Shown here in pieces: positions 14,578 through 21,501 of a stretch of DNA of 23,905 bases. Below the pieces are notes generated by a model. The model did not search any database. It was not told the DNA's origin and was given only the letters and a program-made list of their open reading frames with translations. This DNA comes from CAIKMD01 sp035533255 (lineage in GTDB: Bacteria; Pseudomonadota; Alphaproteobacteria; ATCC43930; CGMCC-115725). Within the stretch, counting starts at the first letter, position 1. Every line of letters starts with the position of its first letter. Made by a program: the position numbers and the translations under genes. The stretch is from contig DATLUE010000052.1 in assembly GCA_035533255.1 (NCBI GenBank), forward strand, positions 1 to 23,905, given 5' to 3'.

Positions 14578-15734
14578 TGGCCGAAGAGCTGGAAGAAGCG
14601 ATCCCCGCGAAGGGCGAGCGCGTCGCGAAGATCCTGGCGCGTGCCGGGCTGTGCTCGCGCCGCGACGCCGAGCGCTGGATCGCCGAAGGCCGGGTCAGCC
14701 TCAAAGGCACGGTGCTGACCTCGCCGGCGATCAATGTGCGCGATCCCGCCGAGTTGACGGTCGACGGCAAGCCCTTGCCCGAGACCGAGCGCGCGCGGCT
14801 GTGGCGCTATCACAAGCCGAGCGGGGTCGTCACGACGCATCGCGACGAGAAAGGCCGCGCCACCGTCTTCGAGAAATTGCAGGAGGGCCTGCCGCGGCTG
14901 ATTTCGGTCGGCCGGCTCGATCTCAATTCCGAAGGCCTGCTGCTGATGACCAATGATGGCGGGCTCGCGCGCAAGCTGGAGCTGCCCGCGAATGGCTGGC
15001 TGCGGCGCTACAAGGTGCGCGTCCACGGCGCCGTCGATCCCGCGCGGCTCGAAGAGCTCGCCAAAGGCGTAACCGTCGAGGGCGTCGCCTACGGCCCGAT
15101 CCAGGCGACCTTCGAGCGCGAGCAGCGCAGCAGCAATCTCTGGCTCACCGTCTCCTTGCGCGAAGGCCGCAACCGCGAGGTGCGCAAGGTGATGGCGCAT
15201 CTCGGCCTCGACGTCAGCCGCCTCATCCGCATCGCCTATGGCCCGTTCCAGCTCGGCAATCTCGCGCGCGGCGGCATCGAGGAAGTGCCGCCGCGCGTGC
15301 TGCGCGAACAGCTCGGGACGGGCGAGCCGACCGAGAAAGGCGAGAAGCGCGAACAACGCCATCGCAACGAGGACCGCGCCCGTAGCGAGATGAGCGCAAG
15401 TCCCGCGCCGAGCGAGCAAGACGCCAAGCGCGAGCGGCGCGAAAAGCGCGACCATCGCGCGAAGCTGAGCCGCGGCGGGCCGAGCGCGAAGCCCGCGTAT
15501 AGCGAGAAACGCACGAGCGGCGAGCGGCACGCGAAACCCGAACACAGCACGGAGCGCACTCGGAGCGGACCGGGCCCAAAGTCCGAGCACCGCGAGAAAC
15601 GCGCAAGCCCCGAGCGGCACGCGAAACCCGAACGCAGCACGGAGCGCAGCCGTGGCGCGCCGCGCGCAAAGCCCGAAACGCCCGAGAAGCCCGCCCCGAG
15701 CGCGCGCCGTTCCAATGCGCGTCATCGCTGGTAA
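14577..15734 (+). CDS. rluB: RluB-family 23S rRNA pseudouridine synthase with repetitive basic tail
   Basis: 385 residues from ATG 14577, which overlaps the previous stop; the frame is open further upstream but coding there belongs to the amidotransferase. The N-terminal S4 RNA-binding domain is KILARAGLCSRRDAERWIAEGRV. The catalytic domain has YHKPSGVVTTHRDEKGRATVF and the catalytic-Asp motif SVGRLDLNSEGLLLMTNDG, then NREVRKVMAHLGLDVSRLIRI. This is the RluB/RluE/RluF/RsuA family, and the neighbour rsmD fits RluB. After about residue 240 comes a 140-residue low-complexity tail rich in R, K, E, S and P, with a 30-residue unit repeated twice (about 310-339 and 340-369; EKR-x-S-x-ERHAKPE in both). 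Such tails are usual in alphaproteobacterial RluB and probably bind rRNA. The gene overlaps rsmD by 20 bases. Confidence 0.92.
   Translation: MAEELEEAIPAKGERVAKILARAGLCSRRDAERWIAEGRVSLKGTVLTSPAINVRDPAELTVDGKPLPETERARLWRYHKPSGVVTTHRDEKGRATVFEKLQEGLPRLISVGRLDLNSEGLLLMTNDGGLARKLELPANGWLRRYKVRVHGAVDPARLEELAKGVTVEGVAYGPIQATFEREQRSSNLWLTVSLREGRNREVRKVMAHLGLDVSRLIRIAYGPFQLGNLARGGIEEVPPRVLREQLGTGEPTEKGEKREQRHRNEDRARSEMSASPAPSEQDAKRERREKRDHRAKLSRGGPSAKPAYSEKRTSGERHAKPEHSTERTRSGPGPKSEHREKRASPERHAKPERSTERSRGAPRAKPETPEKPAPSARRSNARHRW
15502..15681 (+). repeat. 90-bp tandem repeat inside the rluB tail
   Basis: GCGAGAAACGC begins at 15502 and again at 15592, exactly 90 bases apart. Both units contain CGAGCGGCACGCGAAACCCG and CAGCACGGAGCGC, with scattered substitutions. 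Ninety bases equal 30 codons, so the frame is preserved. The similarity points to an in-frame duplication within the basic C-terminal tail. Confidence 0.8.
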
Positions 15735-16278
15735 GCATCGCGGCCGGCCGCTCGCCGTGCCCGAAGGCCAAGCCGTGCGCCCGACCAGCGACCGCGCGCG
15801 CGAAGCGGTGTTCGACATCCTGGCGCATGGCCGCTTTGCCGAGCAGGATGCCTGCCTCGACGCGATCGTGCTCGACGCCTTCGCCGGCACCGGCGCCTTC
15901 GGCTTGGAAGCGCTATCGCGCGGCGCGCGCCACGCCAGCTTCATCGAGAAGGACCGGGTCGCACGCGCGGTGCTGCAGCAGAACATCGCCGCGCTCGGCG
16001 AGACGACGCATGCCGCGATCCTCAACGCCGACGCAACCCGCCCGCCGCGCGCGACCGGCGCCTGTTCGCTGGTCTTTCTCGATCCGCCTTACGGCGAGAA
16101 CCTCGCCGCGCAAGCGCTCAAAGCGCTGCCGCAAAGCGGCTGGATCGCAAAGGGCGCGCTGGTGATCGTCGAGATCGCCGCGAAAGAGGATTTCACCGCG
16201 CCCGAGAATTTTGAGATGCTCGACGAGCGGCGGTATGGTGCGGCGAAGTTCGTGTTTTTGCGATATGGGATCGCTTGA
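15715..16278 (+). CDS. rsmD: 16S rRNA (guanine966-N2) methyltransferase RsmD
   Basis: 187 residues from ATG 15715 (MRVIAGKHRGRPL, the classic RsmD start). RPTSDRAREAVFDIL is the conserved RNA-substrate segment. VLDAFAGTGAFGLEALSRGA is the SAM-binding motif I, and LVFLDPPYGE is the DPPY catalytic motif IV of amino-methyltransferases. RsmD methylates G966 of 16S rRNA in the assembled small subunit. The start lies 20 bases inside rluB, so the two rRNA-modification genes are coupled. Longer upstream frames are only the rluB tail in another frame. Nothing unusual is seen. Confidence 0.94.
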   Translation: MRVIAGKHRGRPLAVPEGQAVRPTSDRAREAVFDILAHGRFAEQDACLDAIVLDAFAGTGAFGLEALSRGARHASFIEKDRVARAVLQQNIAALGETTHAAILNADATRPPRATGACSLVFLDPPYGENLAAQALKALPQSGWIAKGALVIVEIAAKEDFTAPENFEMLDERRYGAAKFVFLRYGIA

Positions 16279-16283
16279 ACCAA

Positions 16284-16338
16284 CCCTCGCCACCCGTCTT
16301 CGGGGGGACAGGGTGCGAGCTTCAGCGAGCGGGTGAGG
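16284..16338. repeat. Palindromic intergenic repeat (family A, copy 3, diverged)
   Basis: CCCTCGCCACCCGTCTTCGGGGGGACAGGGTGCGAGCTTC followed by AGCGAGCGGGTGAGG. Outer CCCTCGCC faces GGTGAGG, and the GCGAGC-TTCA-GCGAGCGG region resembles the right end of the copy at 2240-2369 (GTGCGAGCGCAGCGAGCGGG). It lies just after rsmD. Confidence 0.7.
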
Positions 16339-16376
16339 TGGGCGGCTCAGCATACGCATCGCGTCGTTGAACCACA

Positions 16377-16436
16377 CCTCACCCTCCCATTGCTACGCAA
16401 TGGGTCCCTCCCTCTCCCCGCTTCGCGCGGAGAGGG
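16377..16436. repeat. Palindromic intergenic repeat (family A, copy 4)
   Basis: CCTCACCCTCCCATTGC-TAC-GCAATGGGTCCCTCCCTC, then TCCCCGCTTCGCGCGGAGAGGG. It shares CCTCACCCTCCC...GGGTCCCTCCCTCTCCCC with the copy at 13205-13256, but the inner hairpin differs (CCCATTGCTACGCAATGGG instead of CCCGCTTCGCGGG). It sits directly upstream of the VOC gene remnant. Confidence 0.85.
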
Positions 16437-16456
16437 ATTTTAAGCGCGACGCTGCT

Positions 16457-16555
16457 GTCTACCGCACGAACGGTGGCTATGCCGGCTATTTCCAAGACCT
16501 CGGCCGCCATCTCTGGGAGATCGCCTTCAGCCCCGCGATGCTGCCGAAGGATTAA
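16457..16555 (+). pseudogene. 3' remnant of a VOC/glyoxalase-family gene
   Basis: In frame to the TAA at 16553-16555 the sequence reads GGYAGYFQDLGRHLWEIAFSP, which closely resembles the C-terminal signature of glyoxalase/bleomycin-resistance (VOC) proteins, typically GGYSGYFADPDGHLWEVAWNP. Only about 32 residues remain; the rest of the roughly 130-residue domain is absent, and the upstream sequence is palindromic repeat. The usual PDGH is LGRH here, a further sign of decay. It is most simply a gene fragment left after deletion or repeat insertion. Its stop codon overlaps the stop of the convergent gene at 16552 (TTAA). Confidence 0.6.
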
Positions 16556-16989
16556 TCCGATTCTCGGTGAATGTCTGTCAGCACGAAATTCGAATACGAT
16601 ACTGTGCCATCGGGAAATGTGATCTGCCAGATTTCATAGCCGGTAAAATTGAGGACTTGCAGCTTGCGAGACTGATCGAAACAGAAAACCAAATCGCCGG
16701 ACTCGTAATCAAGTTCGACTTTCGTCACCTGCGAACCATCGAGCGCCTTCCGAAGCTCAGCGACCGCATTGATCGGCGCTGGAAGCCCATATTGCTGGCG
16801 GTGATCGAACCCGCTAAGACGCGCCGTGCCATCCTCGAATAGTCGCCAGTAGTCGGCCCGCAGCGTCGTACCGTCAGAAAACGATATTGCGATCGATGCC
16901 TCGCCATTATCCTGGTAATAGCCGCTGTCGCTTACGCTCAGAATGCGTCTACCGACCAACCGCGATAGATTTTCTTCGAGTTGTGTCAC
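16552..16989 (-). CDS. Hypothetical protein, lower GC than neighbours
   Basis: 145 residues, not recognised. It starts MTQLEENLSRLVGRRILSVS and continues as short beta-type segments: ASIAISFSDGTTLRADYW, LDYESGDLVFCFDQSRKLQ, YEIWQITFPDGTVSYSNF. The two halves have a similar pattern (a polar strand followed by a F(S/P)DGT turn), so an internal duplication is possible. There is no signal peptide, membrane segment or obvious catalytic motif, so it is probably a small cytoplasmic beta-rich protein. Its base composition and codon use are visibly less GC-rich than mutL or rsmD, which suggests acquisition. It lies ten bases downstream of the mutL stop on the same strand and could be read through from mutL. 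The coherent composition and length support a real gene. Confidence 0.7.
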   Translation of the reverse strand: MTQLEENLSRLVGRRILSVSDSGYYQDNGEASIAISFSDGTTLRADYWRLFEDGTARLSGFDHRQQYGLPAPINAVAELRKALDGSQVTKVELDYESGDLVFCFDQSRKLQVLNFTGYEIWQITFPDGTVSYSNFVLTDIHRESD

Positions 16990-16999
16990 GGAGCTACGC

Positions 17000-18811
17000 T
17001 CACCTTCTCCCGAACAGCTTCTCGATGTCCTCGAGCTTCAACTCGACATAGGTCGGGCGGCCGTGGTTGCACTGGCCGGAATGGGGCGTGGCTTCCATCT
17101 CGCGCAGCAGCGCGTTCATCTCTTCTGGCAACAGCCGTCGGCCGGCGCGCACGGAGCCGTGGCAGGCGAGCGTGCCGCAGAATTCCTCGAGCTTTTCCTT
17201 GAGCGAGAGGGCATTGCCGAACTCGGCGAGCTCGTCGGCGAGATCGCGCACCAGGCCCTGCACGTCGATCTCGCCCAGAAGCGCGGGGGTTTCGCGCACC
17301 ACCACCGCGCCGGCGCCGAAGGGCTCGATAACGAGACCCAATTCGGTCAGCTCGGCGGTGCGCGCGCTGAGCCGCGCGACGCTGTCCTCGTCGAGCTCGA
17401 CCACCTCAGGCAGCAGTAATATCTGCCGCGCGACGCCGGTCGAGGCGATCGCCGCTTTCATGCGCTCGTACACCAGCCGCTCATGCGCGGCGTGCTGGTC
17501 GACGATGACGATGCCGCTATCGGTCTGGGCGACCACGTAAGTCTCGTGAAGCTGCGCGACGGCCGCGCCCAAGGGGAAGTGCGTTGCTTCCGCCATCGGC
17601 ATCGGCGCTGCCCGCGCGCCGGGCGCGGCGAAGCCGTCGACCGCGAAAGGCGCCTGATAGAGCGCGGCATCCTCGGCCAAGCCGCGCGACGGCGCATGCG
17701 GATAGGCGTAATGCGGCCCCGAGCCTGAACTGCCGCCGGGTCGGAACGAGGCGAGCGCCGCCTCGGCGACCGTGGTCGAGGCACGATGGCCGGCATTGGC
17801 GAGCGCCTGACGCAGCGCCCCGACGATCAGGCCGCGTACCAGATTGGCGTCGCGGAAGCGCACCTCGGCCTTCGCCGGATGGACGTTGACGTCGATCGAT
17901 TCCGCCGGGCCGTCGAGGAACAGTGCCACCATCGGATGGCGGTCGCGGGCGAGGAAATCCTGATAGGCGCCGCGCACCGCGCCGACCAAGAGCTTGTCGC
18001 GCACCGGCCGGCCGTTGACGAAAAGATATTGGTCGCGCGACGTGGCGCGGTTGAGCGTCGGCACGCCGGCGAGGCCGGTCAAGCGAAAGCCTTCGCGCTC
18101 GGCGGCGATCTCGATCGCGTTGTCGCCGAAATCGCGGCCGAGCACGGCGGCAAGGCGCAAGCGCCGCGCATCGGTGCCCCTACCCTCGATAACGCCCAGA
18201 TCGCGCGCGACCGCGTTGAGCCGCAGCAGCACGCGATCCTCGTCGCCGCTAACGGTGAAGGCGATGCCGGGATAAGCCATCGCCAACCGCTCGACCACAT
18301 CGACCGCCGCCTCGCGCTCGGCCCGCGCGGATTTGAGGAATTTCAGCCGCGCCGGCGTCGCGTAGAAGAGATCGCGCATCTCGACCCGCGTGCCTTGGCC
18401 CAAGGCCGCCGGCTGGACCGCGCCCTTGGCGCCGCCTTCGACCGCGATAACCCAAGCGCTGTCGCTGCCGCGCTTGCGGCTGGCGATGCTGAGGCGGCTG
18501 ACCGCGCCGATCGAGGGCAGCGCCTCGCCGCGAAAGCCGAGATGAGCGATGTTGAGAAGATCGTCGTCGGGCAGCTTCGAGGTGCAGTGGCGCTCGACCG
18601 CCAACGCCAGCTCGTCCCGATCCATGCCGGCGCCGTCATCGCTGACGATGACGAGGCTCTGCCCGCCCTCTCTCAAGGTCACATCGATGCGCGAGGCGCC
18701 GGCATCGATCGAATTCTCGATCAGTTCTTTCAAGGCCGCGGCCGGCCGCTCGATCACCTCGCCGGCGGCGATGCGGTTGACGAGGACTTGCGGCAGGAGG
18801 CGGATCGGCAT
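17000..18811 (-). CDS. mutL: DNA mismatch repair protein MutL
   Basis: 603 residues from ATG 18811 (MPIRLLPQVLVNRIAAGEVI). The N-terminal GHKL ATPase shows RPAAALKELIENSIDAGASR, VSDDGAGMDRDELAL and LGFRGEALPSIGAVS. The C-terminal domain has VDQHAAHERLVYE, the DQHA(X)2E(X)4E endonuclease motif, together with ACHGSV and QCNHGRP. It is therefore the nicking type of MutL used by species without MutH. MutL couples MutS mismatch recognition to strand nicking and excision. Frames further upstream would overlap pgi, whose stop is only four bases away. The middle linker (about residues 335-410) is poorly conserved, as normal. It belongs to the lspA-lipoprotein-M16-pgi-mutL series on the minus strand. 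Confidence 0.95.
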   Translation of the reverse strand: MPIRLLPQVLVNRIAAGEVIERPAAALKELIENSIDAGASRIDVTLREGGQSLVIVSDDGAGMDRDELALAVERHCTSKLPDDDLLNIAHLGFRGEALPSIGAVSRLSIASRKRGSDSAWVIAVEGGAKGAVQPAALGQGTRVEMRDLFYATPARLKFLKSARAEREAAVDVVERLAMAYPGIAFTVSGDEDRVLLRLNAVARDLGVIEGRGTDARRLRLAAVLGRDFGDNAIEIAAEREGFRLTGLAGVPTLNRATSRDQYLFVNGRPVRDKLLVGAVRGAYQDFLARDRHPMVALFLDGPAESIDVNVHPAKAEVRFRDANLVRGLIVGALRQALANAGHRASTTVAEAALASFRPGGSSGSGPHYAYPHAPSRGLAEDAALYQAPFAVDGFAAPGARAAPMPMAEATHFPLGAAVAQLHETYVVAQTDSGIVIVDQHAAHERLVYERMKAAIASTGVARQILLLPEVVELDEDSVARLSARTAELTELGLVIEPFGAGAVVVRETPALLGEIDVQGLVRDLADELAEFGNALSLKEKLEEFCGTLACHGSVRAGRRLLPEEMNALLREMEATPHSGQCNHGRPTYVELKLEDIEKLFGRR

Positions 18812-18815
18812 CCGC

Positions 18816-20129
18816 CTATTGTGCCTTGGCCTGCCCCATCTGGCCAAGGAATTGCCGCGCGATCACCTTGCCTTCCTCGACCGCGGGCTGGTCGAACGCA
18901 TTGACGCCAAAGAGATCGGCGGCGATGATGGTTTCCAGCATGAAATGCATCAGCAGCGCGCCGAGGGTCTTTTCGTCGAGTCGCACGATGTGGAGGAGCC
19001 GAGTCGGCCGGCCGTTGCGAATGAGGCTTTGCGCGGTCGCGCGCTGCTCGGCATCGAGCAGATCGCCCATGCGCTTGCCCACAAGGTAGCCGAGCGACGG
19101 ATCGCTGGCGAGCTCGGGCGAGACGGTCGCGCCGGTGCCGGCGACGTCGCTGGTCACCAAGGTGAACATCTTGTCGGCCGGGCCGGCGAGATAGAGCTGG
19201 AGTTGGCTGTGCTGATCGACCGTGCCGAGGGCGCGGATCGGGGTCGTGCCCTTGCCGTCCTTGCCGAGGCTTTCCGCCCAAAGCTGGCGGAACCACAGCC
19301 CGAAATGCGCCAGGCGATCGAGATAGGGCATGATCACGGTGGCGGCGATGCCGTGGCGCTCCGACAGCCCGACCGCGATCGCCGCGCCCAGCGCCGGGGC
19401 CGATTCCTGCGGCGTGCTTGCGGCGAGGGCGGCATCGAGCGCCTCGCCGGCACCCGCGCGCAACGCCGCGACATCGAGCCCCGCCAGCATCGCCGGCAGC
19501 AGCCCGACATTGGACAGCACCGAATAGCGCCCGCCGATGCCGGGATCGTGATCGAGGATCGGCGTCTTGAGCTTCATCGCGAGCAACCGTAGCGGATTGT
19601 CGCGCGGCTCGGTGATCGCAATGCTGTGCCGCCCGACCGCATCGGCGTCGAGCTTGGTGCGCAGCCATTCGACGCAGATCGCGAATTGCGACATGGTTTC
19701 GGCGGTGCCGCCCGATTTCGAGATCGCGACGACGCCGGTGCGCGCCGGATCGAGCGCGGCGAACAGCGCCGCGAAGGTCGTCGGGTCGATATTGTCCATG
19801 AAATGGATGTGCGGCTGCGCGCGCGGATCGGCGAGGGCGTAAAGCGTCTGGCCGCCGAGGCTCGAGCCGCCGGTGCCGAGGATGATCACATCGTTGAAGC
19901 GCAGCCGCGGGCCGGCGCGGAAGGTCTTCAAGATGCGGCGGAGCTGCGCGATGTCGTCCTTGCGCTGCGGCAGGCCCAAGAGCGGCAGGCTGCCCTCGGC
20001 GCGAATGCGGCGCAGCTTGTCGAGCGCCGGTGCCGCGCGCGCCAGCATCGCATCGAGCGCTGCGGGATCGAGGCCGCGCTGTCCCACCGTTTCGGTGAGG
20101 CAGCCGGCAATGTCCTGGCGGTAATTCAT
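18816..20129 (-). CDS. pgi: Glucose-6-phosphate isomerase
   Basis: 437 residues from ATG 20129 (MNYRQDIAGCL), with AAAGG-type purines just upstream; a longer frame to 20213 would overlap the M16 gene. Conserved parts are FNDVIILGTGGSSLGGQTLY, VVAISKSGGTAETMSQF (sugar-phosphate SIS motif), TEPRDNPL, GGRYSVLSNVGLLPAMLAGL and LAHFGLWFRQLWAESLGKDG. The enzyme interconverts glucose-6-phosphate and fructose-6-phosphate in the cytoplasm. At 437 residues it is the shorter bacterial type rather than the 550-residue E. coli type. It lies between an M16 peptidase homologue (22 bases) and mutL (4 bases), so it is likely in the same transcript. Confidence 0.94.
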   Translation of the reverse strand: MNYRQDIAGCLTETVGQRGLDPAALDAMLARAAPALDKLRRIRAEGSLPLLGLPQRKDDIAQLRRILKTFRAGPRLRFNDVIILGTGGSSLGGQTLYALADPRAQPHIHFMDNIDPTTFAALFAALDPARTGVVAISKSGGTAETMSQFAICVEWLRTKLDADAVGRHSIAITEPRDNPLRLLAMKLKTPILDHDPGIGGRYSVLSNVGLLPAMLAGLDVAALRAGAGEALDAALAASTPQESAPALGAAIAVGLSERHGIAATVIMPYLDRLAHFGLWFRQLWAESLGKDGKGTTPIRALGTVDQHSQLQLYLAGPADKMFTLVTSDVAGTGATVSPELASDPSLGYLVGKRMGDLLDAEQRATAQSLIRNGRPTRLLHIVRLDEKTLGALLMHFMLETIIAADLFGVNAFDQPAVEEGKVIARQFLGQMGQAKAQ

Positions 20130-20151
20130 CGGAAAGCCTTTTCGGAGGGTG

Positions 20152-21501
20152 TCACCCGCCAGGTGTAACGCGCTCGGCCCCTTGAAGGTTCTCGGGCGCG
20201 CCGACGACCGCAAACAGCAGATCGTCGGGCGACAGCAGGCGCCGAGCGACCCGTTTGGCGTCGGCCAGCGTGACCTGGTCGATCAGCGCGTCGCGACGAT
20301 CGAGATAGTCGATGCCGAGATGATCGAACTCGATCGACACCAGGATCGCGGCGATGCGGCCGGTCGAATCGAGGCTCAGCGGGAACGAGCCGGTGACGTA
20401 GGTCTTGGCGTCGGCGAGCTCTTTCGCGGTCGGGCCGGTATCGTGCATGCGGCGCCAGGTGTCGCGGATCACGTCGATCGATTCCGCGACATGGGCGTTC
20501 TGGCTGCCGACCTGCCCGATGATCACGCCGGCATGCTGCATCGGATCGAGCGAGGCCGAGACCGAATAGGCGAGCCCGCGCTGCTCGCGCACTTCGAGCG
20601 CGACCCGCGAGGTCAGGCCGCCGGCGCTGAGAATGTCGAGATCGAGCAGCGCCGCATACCAATCGGGATCGTTGCGCTTGATCCCGGGCTGGCCGAATAC
20701 CACGACGCTTTGCGGGATCGGCATGGAGACCACCTTGACCTCGTTGGCGGTCTGCGCCGCCACGTCCGCGACCGTGTCCGGCGCGGCGCGATCGGGCAGC
20801 GCGCCGAAGGTCGCATCGAGCAGCGGCTTCAATTGCTCGGGCGTGATGTCGCCGACCACGCCGATCACCAGCGCGTCCTTGGCGAAGCGGTCATGGACCA
20901 GGCGGCGCAGATCGTCGGTCGTGATCCCGTTCACCGAATCCGCCGTACCGCGCGACGACAGCCCGTAAGGATGGCCCGGGAACGCCGATTGCCACCACAG
21001 GCGGCTGGCGACCGACAATGGCTGGCGCTGCTCGCGCGCGATGCTGTCGAGGATCGTGGCGCGCACCCGCGCCACCGGCTCCGGATCGAAGCGCGGCTGC
21101 GTTAGCGCCAGGCGCAACAGATCGAAGGACGGCGCGAGATTGCTTTTGAGCGTGCGCAACTGCGCCGTGATCATGTCGGGCCCGGCATTGAAACTGAGCT
21201 CGGCGGCGAGATCCTCGAGCTTGCTCTGATAGGCGGTGCTGTCGAGGTCGCCGGCGCCTTCGTCCAAGAGATCGACCGCGAAATTCGCAAGGCCGCGGTG
21301 GTCGGCGGGATCGAGCGCGGTGCCGCCGCGGAAGGCGACGCTCATCGAGACGATCGGGATGCTGTGATCCTCGACCAGCCAGGCGGTGATGCCGTGCGCG
21401 GTTTTCACCGCCTCGATCGTGACCGCCCGCGCCGGCAGCGCGAGCGCGGCGGTCGCAACGACCGCCAGGGAGACGAGCCGGATTGCCGCGGCGATCCTCA
21501 T
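20152..21501 (-). CDS. M16-family peptidase homologue, probably non-catalytic subunit
   Basis: 449 residues with an N-terminal signal peptide (IRLVSLAVVATAALALPARA, cleavage after ARA), so it is periplasmic. The fold is that of an M16 (pitrilysin/processing-peptidase) protein: N-terminal AFRGGTALDPADHRGLANFAVDLLDEGAG and C-terminal LEVREQRGLAYSVSASL. The HxxEH zinc motif is missing; the equivalent place reads NFAVD, so it should be inactive alone. In bacteria such a protein usually pairs with an active M16 partner, and here the partner is the upstream gene, whose stop overlaps this ATG by four bases (21498-21501). The RGLAYSVS segment is conserved in the substrate-binding subunits of this type. 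The substrate is unknown. Confidence 0.92.
   Translation of the reverse strand: MRIAAAIRLVSLAVVATAALALPARAVTIEAVKTAHGITAWLVEDHSIPIVSMSVAFRGGTALDPADHRGLANFAVDLLDEGAGDLDSTAYQSKLEDLAAELSFNAGPDMITAQLRTLKSNLAPSFDLLRLALTQPRFDPEPVARVRATILDSIAREQRQPLSVASRLWWQSAFPGHPYGLSSRGTADSVNGITTDDLRRLVHDRFAKDALVIGVVGDITPEQLKPLLDATFGALPDRAAPDTVADVAAQTANEVKVVSMPIPQSVVVFGQPGIKRNDPDWYAALLDLDILSAGGLTSRVALEVREQRGLAYSVSASLDPMQHAGVIIGQVGSQNAHVAESIDVIRDTWRRMHDTGPTAKELADAKTYVTGSFPLSLDSTGRIAAILVSIEFDHLGIDYLDRRDALIDQVTLADAKRVARRLLSPDDLLFAVVGAPENLQGAERVTPGG

Noticed and set aside
15502..15681. CRISPR-like or direct repeat array
   Set aside because: Only two long units with no spacers, in frame inside a coding tail; this is a coding tandem duplication.
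14394..16025. 543-residue minus-strand frame with repeated R/A/L-rich units
   Set aside because: The apparent protein repeats are the mirror of the 90-base tandem repeat and basic tail of rluB; the plus strand carries the real genes.
17786..18904. 372-residue plus-strand frame opposite mutL
   Set aside because: It is antisense to conserved MutL motifs and has no family features of its own.
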